Assembly: GCA_964036665.1 (NCBI GenBank) | Contig: OZ038527.1 | Location: 19,986,221-20,050,220 of the forward strand | Reading direction: 5' to 3' | DNA length: 64,000 bases | From: Gordius sp. MW1 | Lineage: Eukaryota > Nematomorpha > Gordioida > Gordea > Gordiidae | Shown here: piece after piece, positions 48,701 through 60,700 of the stretch | Layout: each line of letters starts with the position of its first letter | Position numbering within the stretch: position 1 is the stretch's first letter | Made by a program: the position numbers and the translations under genes | Notes under the pieces: generated by a model | Database searches by the model: none | Told to the model about the DNA's origin: nothing | The model's input: only the letters and a program-made list of their open reading frames with translations

Positions 48701-51700
48701 TTAAGTGTTTTAAAATAATATGTTGAAAATGAATTTCTTATTGAATTTTGAATTCAAAATAAGCATAGTCAGAACTTGTTTTTTTTGTATCGAACTGAGT
48801 CTTTATTTGTATTGATGATAAACGCGATATTTCGGTGTTGATGGTAGTGTTGTAAAAACGGCTGGGTTTTGTTTGGTCGACCATTGGTTTAACGGTCGAC
48901 TTTGGTTTATTTTTGAAATTTCGGCTAAGCCTAATGGTCGGCTAAGAGGAACAGACCAAAAAACCTTTGCTCCGTTTATGTTTAGTCGATTAACACTAGT
49001 AGATGGGGTGTTAAAAAATGAAAATACATAAATATCCAATCAGGGTTATGTCTATGCGCCCTCTTGATTTGATTGATTTTATGAATACTATCATTTCTAT
49101 GAAATAATCTCCCTCCCACCCAGTGTTTCATCGAAAAGGCTGAATTTTTTCTCGTTTTTCAAAGCCGAGAGCTGATTGAAAAGTTTTTGAGGTCTCAAAA
49201 TTTCTTGAAACACCAATAAACCCTTCCCCTCCCTCTCACTCCTTTTAGAAAATGCCTTCCTTCCCATATGCTTCTATAATTATATTAAACATCATTAGTA
49301 TCTATAAGTTTAATAAAATTTTATTTTTTTTTAACTTGGGGTGTTAGTCGACTAGACAAAAAATTTCTAAGTTGACCTCTGTAGAGGCTACGAATTATTT
49401 TAATAGCCCCTCGCTTGTACTTAACCATCACGTTATTTTTATTTTAATAGCCCCTCGCTTGTACTTAACCATCACGTTATTTTTATTTAATAGCCCCTCG
49501 CTGGTATGCAACCATCGCCTGATTATTCAAATGATAATGGGCTCGCGCAGCTACATAAGCACAACCTTTAAAACTAACACGATCATATTATTCATTTTTT
49601 TGCAATAAGTATCTCTTCTAAATAATAAAATAAACTACTTCATTTGGTGACCCAAAAATGTCCACGCAACCATCTGATATTGAGGTTAAAAGCGAAACTG
49701 CCACATATTTTAAACTGCCACAGTTTAACAATATAAACCCCCGCTCATGGTTCATCCAAATAGAGGCTCTTTTCTTGGTAAGAAAGATAAAAAGCGAAGC
49801 TACCAAAGTTGGGTACTTAATAGAAGCCTTGCCACTGGAAATAACCATCGAAATTCAAGACATCCTACAAAATATGCCCGACATTTTACCCTATACAACC
49901 ATGAAAGCAGCCATCATAGACCGCACTAGCCAATCCGATTCTGCTAGACTTCGTGCTCTTCTCACAACTGTCGAATTAGGAGATCGCACCCCATCCCAGC
50001 TTCTGCCTTTCATGAAAAATCTTGTGGGAACGAATTCCATGGATGAACGAGTTCTTAAAGAACTTTGGTTAGAAAAACTTCCAAAAAACATGACCGGCAT
50101 TTTGGCAATTGTTTCTGACGAGCAGTCCCTCTCCAAATTGGCCGAAACTGCGGACAAAATTGTAGAGACCTACCACAACTCCACATGTCCAATTGTAAAT
50201 GTAGTCACGGAAGATGAATCGACTCGGCTTAGGGAGATGATTGCAAAACTCACACAGGAGGTACAAAATTTAAAAATCTCAATCAATAGGCCACGTGATC
50301 GTTCCAACTCGAGACGCCGCAATCCCTCTACCGTTCGCCACCCTAGCGCGCAAATTCAACCAAATATACTTTGTTGGTACCATTACCGCTTTAAAGACAA
50401 GGCGCTCAAATGCGTGCAACCTTGCGCATTTAACCCCCCTTCGACAAACTAGTAGACCACCCAGGGATGGCGACGCCTGGACTTGGTCTAAAACTTAGTC
50501 GCCTATTTTACATATTCGACAAATCCACGGGTCAGCGATTTCTCATTGACACAGGCGCGGAATTCCTTGACCCCTTCATATGTGCAACTTCAGGCCGCCA
50601 ATTCTACCCCTATCAAAACATATGGCCAAAAGCTTTTCACTTTGGACCTCGGCCTACGCAAAGAATTTAGATGGATTTTTACAATAGCAGACGTTAAACA
50701 GCCAAACATCGGAGCCGATTTTCTTAATCACTACCATCTAGTAGTTGATATAAAAAAGAAGCAGCTTTTCGACACTCAAACGACATTAACATTTGCAGGC
50801 AAGGCTATACTCGCTACGTCAATCAACATACAAGTTGGGATAATTGGCACCTCCCCCATCAAATCACTACTTCAGAAGTATGCCTCCATAGTGTCCCCTT
50901 CTGATTATAAGGCTCAAGTAACTCATAGCACTCAACACCATCACACCAACGGCCCCCCGGTTCGCTCAAAACCAAGGAGACTCTTCCCGGACAAGCTTAA
51001 GATTGCCCGAGACGAATTTACTCACATGCTCGAACTTGGTATAATCCGTCCCTCTAACAGTGACTGGTCCTCACCCCTGCACATGGTACCCAAGAAGGCC
51101 GCGGGAGATTGGAGACCTTGTGGCGACTATCGCATGCTCAACAGTCGTACAATTCCCCACTGTTATCCCCTTCCCCACCTCCATGATTTTGCGCTGACCC
51201 TTTGAAATAAAACGGTATTCTCAAAGATCGACTTAGTCAGGGCATACCACCAAATTCCAATGGCCCCCGAGGATATTTCTAAAACCGCCATTACAACCCC
51301 GTTCGGTCTTTTTGAATTTCTTCGCATGCCATTTGGCCTTCGCAACGCTGCCCAGACGTTTCAACGCTTTATGGACCAAGTTTTTAGAGAACTTGACTTT
51401 GTTTTTGTTTACCTTGACGACGTACTCATCGCGAGTTCTTTTATTGATGAACACCACAATCATATTAGACTGGTTTTTGAAAGACTCAAGTCTTTCGGTA
51501 TTAAAATCAGTCAGGATAAATGCGTATGGTGTCAAAACGAAATTAATTTTTTGGGACACAAAATCACCCCTTCAGGACAAGGTGGAAGCAATCCTCAATT
51601 TCCCACAGCCTACTTCGATGACTCAGTTGAGACGCTTCTTAGGGATGATTAATTTTTATAGACGGTTTATTCCGATGTGTGCCGATTTACTCAAACCTCT

Positions 51701-54700
51701 CACCGATTTGCTCGACGGTTCAAAGAAGACAATTTCCTGCACCCCGGAAGCTTCGACTGCTTTTAACAACGTCAAACTCGCTTTAAGCAATGTCGTGCCT
51801 CTCTCCCATCTTCAAAAAGACGCTCTACTCTCAATCACCACCGTCGCCTCCAACTCAGCTGTAGGAGCCGTATTACATCAAACAACTAACGGTAATACGC
51901 TGCCTTTGGCCTTTTTTTCCCAAAAGCTAACAAAAACTCAACAACGATACAGTGCATTCGGTCGCGAATTATTAGCAATATATTTAACAATCCGCCATTA
52001 CCGCCATTTTTTAGAAGGTCATGAATTCACTATTTATACAAACCACAAGCCACTAACTTATGCTTTCAGTACACCTATCGACAAATACTCTCCGCGGGAG
52101 ATTAGACAGTTGGACTATATTTCGCAATACACTACCGATCTCCAATATATAGCTGGCAAATCAAATGTAGTCGCTGACACCCTCTCAAGGTCTGAAATTG
52201 ATTCCGTTGATTTTAAAGACAGGCCCCTAGTAAAAAGGTTAGCTTTGGCTCAGATGGAAGAAAAGTCGGCATTTCAGGACCTTAAGTCCCTAAAATTAAC
52301 GCAACTTCCTATACCTGGCTCTGATTTGACCGTGCAATGCGACATGTCCACAACCTCACCTCGACCACTCGTTCCAACTTCACTCAGACGCGTAATTTTT
52401 GATAACTTCCACAACTTATCACACCCTGGTACGCGTGCAACACTTAAGCTGATTTCACGTCGATATGTTTGGCCCTCCATCAATATGGATGTAAGAAAAT
52501 GGGCCAAATCATGCGTTGCTTGTCAAAAATCGAAGATTCATCGTCACATAAAAGCCCCTTTAGGCACATTTGCTGAACCTGACGCTCGATTTAGCCACAT
52601 CCACGTCGATCTCGTTGGTCCACTACCACCGTCGAATGGATATACCCACTTACTCACCATTATTGACCGTTTCACACGATGGCCTGTCGCCATGCCAATC
52701 CGTGACACCTCAGCCCAAACGGTTGCAAAAGCTCTGATCAAGTATTGGATAGCTGACCTCGGAGTACCATCAAGCCTCACAACAGATAGAGGTCCCCAGT
52801 TTGAGTCCCAATTATTTCGGAATCTCACGCAACTCCTTGGTGTAAATCACATCACAACCACTGCCTATCATCCACAAGCCAACGGCATGATTGAGAGATT
52901 TCATCGACAGTTGAAAAGTTCCTTGATGGCACAAGGTGACACAAACAAATGGGATGAGCTCTTACCATTAATTTTGCTTGGCATTCGAACCACAATCAAG
53001 GAAGACTTAGGTTGCACTCCAGCCGAATTAGTTTATGGCACTACACTTAGACTTCCCGGCGAATTTTTCACGAACTCAAGAACACCTCATAACGCCTCCG
53101 AATTTTTTAAATGCCTAAAACAACATTTTTACCATTTACCTTTTAAAAAAGTCAGGACACAATTGACAAATGCGAGTACAACTTCACTTCTTAGGGACTG
53201 TAAATACGTTTTTATCCGTAATGATTTCGTTCGAAAAAGTTTGGTGCCACCATATGACGGCCCGTTCAGAGTAAAGTCCAAACATGCTAAATATTTCATT
53301 ATTGAAAAAAACGGAAAAGCTGACTCAGTTTCGATCGAGCGATTGAAACCTGCATATTTAGATACTTCAACTCAGCCGCTTACGGATACCGAAAATGTAA
53401 ATCCACCCAAAGTTTGTCCCTCCGACGACATCGCCGGACCAGCTAACTCCGACCCAGACCTAACAAAATCAAAAGAAAACCCATACATCACATCGAGAGG
53501 AAGGCACGTGCATTGGCGCTATAAACTACTACACTAGCCACAACTCTCCGAGTGGAGTCCCGAGGATAGTTTTAGAGGCTACGAATTATTTTAATAGCCC
53601 CTCGCTTGTACTTAACCATCACGTTATTTTTATTTTAATAGCCCCTCGCTTGTACTTAACCATCACGTTATTTTTATTTTAATAGCCCCTCGCTTGTACT
53701 TAACCATCACGTTATTTTTATTTTAATAGCCCCTCGCTGGTATTCAACCATCGCCTGATTATTCAAATGATAATGGGCTCGCGCAGCTACATAAGCACAA
53801 CCTTTAAATTTAACACGATCATATTATTCATTTTTTTGCAATAAGTATCTCTTCTAAATAATGAAATAAATACTTCACCTCTAGGTTTAGTCGAAATTTT
53901 AAAAAACGACCAGAGGATTGTGGTCTGTTTTTTTAAGTCGACTATTAGTCTTAGTTGGATAAAAGGTCGCCCAAACAAAACCCAGGACTTTTTACAACAA
54001 ATGAATAACTCAATATTAGGGCTTGTCTTAATACTGGATTCAGATTCAAATCGCGCGAATGTATCTTTGTCTAAATGTCCGATTCAATTTTATTGGTAAA
54101 ACTAGGTATATTTTGTTTTTTGATAGTTAAAAACATTTTTTTTGCTTATTTCAACTTTTGAGATTAAATCCAAACCCTGCTGATACTTAAGAATTTAAAA
54201 ACATACGACATAAAAATTTTGCACCTTACAAAATCGCTGTTACGTTATGCGTCAGAAATGTAAATCTGCTGCGAATACGAAGTTAAGACACACGGCTATG
54301 TTATAAACTCCCGTACGACGATTTTTGCTGCGCAACAAAATCCGATATTAAGACAAGCTAGAGAACTGCAAAGTCACTTTTTTTCAACCCGAACCCGACC
54401 CGACCTGATATTTGTTAAAATCAACCCGAACCCGACCCGACCCGAAAGCAGGGTTTCGGGTCACCCGTGCAGTTCTCTAAGGCATGCCCTAAAATGTGTG
54501 GTAATGAATGATACAGTAAAGAAAGATGGTCCTCGCAAACGGTCAATCTCCGTACAAAACATGCTTGAAATGTGGCGTTGTCGGGCCTTGCTATACCCCG
54601 ACCTCCTTCCCGTCCGTGGTTTTCGCTTGGATTCGATCGACCCATTTACCCTCGGCTTAGTGTGGTGGCAACCGGCTTTGCTTAAGAAGAAGCAGAAACC

Positions 54701-57700
54701 GGCTTTCGTTTTAGACGATACAGAGGGAGTTGAGGGAAAATGTTGTGAAAAGTGCTCTTGTGGAGAAATGCAAAGGGGTAGGAAAAGGCGTACCCTGACC
54801 CGCCCAATGTTTCGTAGCCCGATATGGCCGTGCGAAGAAAAACTCTTAGCTACTGGGCTTAGTTATTGGTTGGCAGGTAATTTTGGCACTACTTTTTTAC
54901 AATGTCCAAAAATTTTTAAATAATTTTGAAATTTTTGGTTTGAAAAATGAGATTTTGTAGACCTACTGGCTCAGGTGTCTATCTTAATTGAGAGGGGGGG
55001 TCTTGTGGACAATATAAGCATGTTATCCATCTTGTGAGGTTTCTTTAAGTTGAATAAAATTATGCTAAACGCTTAGGAGGACGTGTTTTGATATACAATA
55101 AACCTAGCCTTGTCTGATCAGTCATTTGTCCCCCAATCGATTTAAAATATATTTTAAAAATAAAAGAATTGACTTTCCTAATTCGTTTCAATTTGACAAC
55201 TTATGATTTCAAGAAGCATATTTTTATGGAATTTTTTTAATTGAAATAATGCGCCGACGATTAAATTTGGCGTAATTTCCAATTTAAAAAAGGCTTATCT
55301 CTACCGTGTACGGATTTCAATACTAATATTACCTGAAAGTCTTGCTATTCTGAAAATTCTATTTTACTTAGGTCTGTAAAGCTGTTTTTTAAATATCTTC
55401 CTTAGTAGTTGTCCAAAATATTGATTTCAATCGACGTTCGGATTGTATAAGTATTATTTTAAAGCAAGTTATATCTTTTAATTTTAGTTGAGTAAGTTGT
55501 AGAAATTAACTAAACGAATTTTTTAATTATATTTTAGCTGCATGCAAAATTTTAGGATTTATTTCATTTATGTGTATAAGTAAAGGTTTTTTTAGTGTTT
55601 TAAGGGTTAGGGCAATTTTATTTGCTTATAACTTATCGACTGGATTATATTAAACAAAACTAAATTAAACGATTCTATAATGGAATTTTTTAAAGAAATC
55701 GGAAAACGCTCACCGAAATCTAAAATTTCTGCGTCCTTTTTACTCAGGCAACAACTAGGGATTCTTGTTGTACGATACAACTTTAAATCCTTTGCCGACT
55801 CATGGCCTATTTTAAAAGATAATGATAGATTTTTGTTTTTAACTAATATGTCTTTATTTTTGTATTAACTCTGTTTTCGTGAAAATAAAGTTTTTAACCA
55901 TAAAAAAATATAAGTATAGTTATTTTGAAATTTAAATACTATAGTTATGACTTATGAGCTTAGACAAAGGTAAGCGCTCATTATGTACCAAACAGGGTCT
56001 TTCTTAACGGGCGCAGCTGCTGCCAATCAAGCCCTCCCAAATCGCTACTCATTAGAAGCCGCTTCCCAAGCCGTTGTCCCATTCGAACCCGATATGGTAC
56101 GGGCCTTGGTTCGAGCCATAACAGAACCCAAAAGTTTTGCTCCCACAAATAGTGTTCGGGGTCGGGCCATTAAATCGCGACCTTACAGATTGATACACGA
56201 CCTACTGATGCCCTGCAAAAATTACTTAACCATCGGGGCTCGGGTTCGGCTCGAAGCTAATCTATTAATCACCTCTTACCCCCAATTATTTGCTGGGGCA
56301 GTCGAAGAAAGTAACGAAGCGCCTGAATTGCAGCGAATGATAAGCGATAACAAAGCTTCCCCCGTTAGAACGTATTTACTAACGGGCCGAGGCCCGGCGG
56401 TAAGTAAACTTATAACCTACGTGGACTCGAACTCGCCCGTCCAATGCCCACGTGACATGATGGGCACCGAAATTTTTAAAGGCAAATTGCCGGCCTGGCT
56501 CGCCATGTGTCCTACACTAGAGGCTAGTATTACATCTACTACTACTACCAATGTGGAAATTATTACAGAACCTAGGGAAAGGCGGGATTTGTTGCCCCAA
56601 AACTTGGAATGCTCTGGCTTCGAGCTAACCAATTGTGAAATAAGGGAAAATGCACCACGTTCTGCAGATATTGGTGTTGCACTTATCAATGGTTAGTACA
56701 CATTATATTCTATCCTGTTTCTCTTTAATTTTCAGTTTATAAACCTTTGAATGGATTTATACTATTTTAGGATATTCCTGTACTTTGCATCATGACAAAG
56801 GTGTTTATGTTGTATTTTATTTTGTTTTTGAAGTATTTAATACTATGGTTTAAATTAAGCGTGTTCAGAAGAGTTATTTCGACATGATAATTCGATAATT
56901 CTTAACAATCAAAAGGACACTATTATGACATATATAATAAAATGATTATTACGATATTTAAGGTCACCATGTAATAAACTAAGTACACTATCATCCCCTC
57001 AAAACTTAACTAACAAATTCATATAAAAAATAAATATGGCTTTTGCTTAAATACTACCTAAATTAGTATGTTTTAATGGCAAAATTTGGTTTTAGTCATA
57101 AGTATGTAAGCATTTAAATGGATGATGATATCTCAACCATTTTCAGAATCCGAATTCATGGCTCCAAGTGAATGCTTTCAACCTTCACCCCATACAAATG
57201 AGCCTGTAGAAGAAGGGGAAAAGGAAAGCGTTGAAAAACAAAAGTATCCAGCGAACCAGCTTAAAATAGCCAAAGCGCTCGTCAAAAAATACCTAAAATG
57301 TCAGAGAACTCAACGGCAGAGCTTGAAAAGTTTACAGGAGGCCAAAATTTTGGCTCACAACAAATTGAAGTGCGACGCGATGGTCAGCAAAGATTTTGAG
57401 AATACTAACGTGGAATTAGTAGTAATTGAAGAACCGCCAGCGGCATACGATCAACCCCGTCAATTAAGAATTAGGCAACAGTCCACGGTCCCCGAAGGTG
57501 TGATTTAATATATGAGCCCATTTAGTCTAAGGTTTGAGTTCAAATCTCACTTTTGTGGAAACCCGATAAAACACTAGAATTAATTTAAAACGAAAAATAT
57601 GTTATTGGATAATTAAAAATTGTTTAAACTATTATTAGTGAGTATTTAAGTTTAGAAATTTTGCCCATAATTTAAAAAAAATTTAAACAAATTTTTGGAT

Positions 57701-60700
57701 TTAGAGGGGGGCAGCCACCCCTACCTGCCCCCCCCCCCTTGGCTACGCCCATGAGTAGCGGAATTTTAAGTTTGTCCAACGTTTATGATAGAAAAAATTT
57801 TCAATTGCGTTTGACCCGGGCGTATATAGGTATTGGCTTAGGGGGGTGGGCGAAAATGTTTTATGTTCAATTAGGGGGGGGGGCAAAACATAAATTTTTT
57901 GAAGAAGAAGAAAAAGTTTGTCGTTTAATTTTTTGTGTTCCGGTCATTCCTAAAGTAACTATAATGTTTTTGTTCTTGAGTTTAAATCATACCAGGCTGT
58001 TATAGGCGGATCTTTTTTTTAACTTAGAGTTACAGTGTACCTATTATCTAAATAACAAAGTTGAATTTTTATATTAGGCGCTTGGGTTAAATTAAATGAA
58101 TTTGTGAAATCATTTTGCATCGCATCTATCCGGCCGAGATCGATAAAGGGTTATGTTATGCGAGCTAGTTAGGAAATTCTTTGGCTTGCAAATTTTTTTT
58201 ATTAAACTGTAAAATTAAAAGTTTTTTGTACATTAGTGTTGTAAAAACGGCTGTGTTTTGTTTGATCGACCTTAGCTTTTAGTCGGCTAAACACAAACTG
58301 ACCCAATGTTTTTTGGTCTGTTTTTCTTAGTCGACCTCCTGGCTTAGTCGAACTTTGAAAAGCAGACCAGGGTCGACCGTTAGTCTAAGCTAAACCAGGT
58401 CGACCAAACAAAACCTAGCCGTTTTTACAACACTAGTGTGAACTTGAAGTTAGTAAATTTTAATTTTATAGTTTTTGCGATTAGAATTTGTCGAAGCTTT
58501 ATTTGTTCGCAATGCTTAGTAAAAATATCGCTTGCTAATTGAATAGTTAATTTTTAACCATAGGTTGTATATTTCTAGTTAACATTGAAAAAAAGTTAGC
58601 CAAAATCCTGTTATTTACATGTATCAATATCGTGTTAGCAGGATGTCCTTTGCCTTTAACCGTCCCCAAAAGCAAAGTTAGAAGGCGAAAGAGGCCATCG
58701 CATACCAACATCCTAAGTTACTACGATAAGCACCTTAACAAGGGCACAAGCTCGCCAACCAGAAAAAAGAGCCCTTTCGGCAATACGTTCTCTAAATACC
58801 AACCATCCGAAAACTCAAAGTATAATATTTTTTTCCACGGCTAGAATATCTTTTTGTCGATATTGTTACTATTTTTTAGAAAGTGCACTCTTAATTTTTC
58901 TTGACTGATACTCGAAGCATTTAAATTGTCTTGTCTTAATATAGTTTACTATATTGTTTACTAATAAAACATAATCTTAGCAGTTTTCATAACCATTTCT
59001 AAAGATGTGTTCATAATTGTAAATTGTTTACTTTGTGATATTTTTTACTAATAGAAGTTTATTTCCAAATGATTGTGTATGATTCATGCTAAAATATATT
59101 AGTAATGAGCAGGCTTAGAGCCGTGAATCGGAATTTTATTGAATTTTACCATTTCCATGGTGATTTTCGGCTTAGTATAGAAAAATTCTTAGGGGTCGTG
59201 TGTTTGTCCATTTTTAATTAAGTAAACAGCCATGTTTAAAATCTGATTTATTTCTTTTCTTAAAAATAGCTAAAACTTGGCTTGTAAAGGCCGCTTCATA
59301 TTGTTTAATTTATAAATTTGCCATTTTAATTAAGTCTTAAAAATTATTTTTATATATATACACAATTTAGGGCAGGAGGTAAAGAAGGTAAAAGCCGTAA
59401 AGGCGTGAAAAGGCCTGCAATTAATGTTGTAAACGGGGTCTCGCTTGAACCAACCTCGGATTGCCCACAAGTATACCCCAACGACCTGGAAGAACTTTTA
59501 AAGGCTTCGTCTACGGTGGGATTCGTACCTAAAGGGCTCAGTCAGATCAAGCTTAAGAAATTGAATCAGAAGAAGAAAAGTTACGAAGAAACTATCGAGC
59601 TCATCAGGGATGACTTGTTGCAAAATGATCCCTTGGTAATTCCCAAATTTGATCAACATTTTTTATAATAGACGCAAAGCGAGTTGAGTGCACATTGTTA
59701 AATTTGTGATTTTATGGGGAACGAAATAGGTTTATTTGATTTTTTAGCAATTTGATCACAAAAATTTACCGAAGTTTTTTAGTTTTTTAGTAAAAATTTG
59801 AATGGAAATTTTTTTATGATTAATTTGGTCTAAAAAATGTGACAAGAATAGTAAAATCAGTAAAACGCTCTTGAGCCTAGTTTTGTTCCTTTGAACGCCC
59901 ACGACCCAAATTGACAAAAAATTAAAAACTCTACAATTTTTTAGGTCTATGCTATGGAATTTGAAAGAGTTATAATATATTAACTGAAATCGTGGCTAAT
60001 TTCATGGTTGTCTTGATATGTGATATAAAGACTCAGCTATTTCTGCGTGCATTTTCTTCTTTTGTATTGCGTTAACATTTAAAACATCAAATTATGTTAA
60101 TATCAAAGTTTATAATTAAATAATGCACACGCGATTCTTGTAATTTTGACTGACTGCTCCGCATTGTCCCCATATAAGTGTTAGTTTAATTCAGCCGGAA
60201 ACAAATGCCTTTAATAGGGCTGTTTACACTTTTGCCGTTAATTTTTTACGCTCTATTTTGGTCAATTTTGGAAAGATTGAGATGGTTTAAATGTGTTTTT
60301 AAACTAGTTCTTTGCTCATTTTAAGCTTAGCGCGACGATAGTTATTGGAAAATATTTAAATTTAAGGGCGTATCAATTTTTTAGAAGCAAGATAAGGAAT
60401 TAGCAATCGCCAAATGCTACCTGAGCCAAGTCAAGAAAGCTTTGGGAGAAGGATCACCGGCTTACAAAGAATTTCTAAGCATACTGATCTCGTGCCCCGA
60501 AATTGACGCATCTTCAGCTTGCCAGGTTAATTTTGTTTTTAAAGGGTTTTCCATAACTTTTTATTTCTTATATTGCAAAAAATGCGATATTTTTCAATTT
60601 ACAAGTTTCTTAATAATGGTATTTTAGTTGAAGATCATTTTGAATATATGTTTTGCATTTACGCATCCATTATTAAGATTTTTCTTTTACAATTATAACA

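Larger units (their letters stand above)
49380..53877 (+). mobile_element. Ty3/gypsy LTR retrotransposon, CsRn1/Kabuki-like, defective
   Basis: Full-length 4.5-kb element with LTRs at 49380-49642 and 53571-53877, a 4-bp target duplication CCTC (49376-49379 and 53878-53881), gag, protease, reverse transcriptase, RNase H and integrase in gypsy order. The primer binding site TGGTGACCC (49645-49653) fits tRNA-Trp and, with a CHCC-type gag finger, points to the CsRn1/Kabuki clade. The LTRs are nearly identical apart from a 44-bp repeat number difference, so insertion is recent, yet pol has two frameshifts and one stop. It lies in intron 8 of the GON4L-like gene, sense orientation, inside the foldback element. 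Confidence 0.92.
48847..54000. mobile_element. Foldback-type TIR element split by a gypsy insertion
   Basis: The left end GTGTTGTAAAAACGGCTGGG plus 'ttttgtttggtcgacc' is matched at the right by 'ggtcgcccaaacaaaaccca' plus 'ggactttttacaaca' (complement similar, some mismatches). The same termini define the intact 200-bp copy at 58235-58434. The left part (48847-49379) and right part (53882-54000) are separated by the gypsy element. A direct repeat GGGGTGTTA at 49005-49013 and 49338-49346 may bound a further 320-bp insertion in the left part. Confidence 0.75.
57522..58641 (+). other. GON4L-like intron 11 body
   Basis: This part of intron 11 (57498-58641) holds a partial GGGCGTAGCC miniature element, a second G-rich fragment (about 57838-57900) and an intact foldback element. 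A 'gagttcaaatctc' motif at about 57536-57549 resembles a tRNA B box but lacks an A box. Confidence 0.6.

Noticed and set aside
51312..51600. N-terminal part of the 741-codon frame at 51312-53537
   Set aside because: Up to the frameshift near 51580 the reverse transcriptase is read in another frame; the first ~90 codons of this frame are out of frame.
55680..55868. 62-codon frame with '[14 protein letters not shown]', tested as a GON4L-like exon
   Set aside because: It has some likeness to the family LL..CK..xxLxVR block, but exon 9 joins exon 10 in phase without it, exon 10 holds a better match ([10 protein letters not shown]), and there is no good donor.
57522..57560. tRNA gene or SINE head from 'gagttcaaatctc'
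   Set aside because: A B-box-like motif alone; no A box, no cloverleaf that I could fold.
57739..58005. 88-codon frame starting in the miniature element
   Set aside because: It starts in the terminal repeat of a transposon fragment and runs through a G-run fragment.
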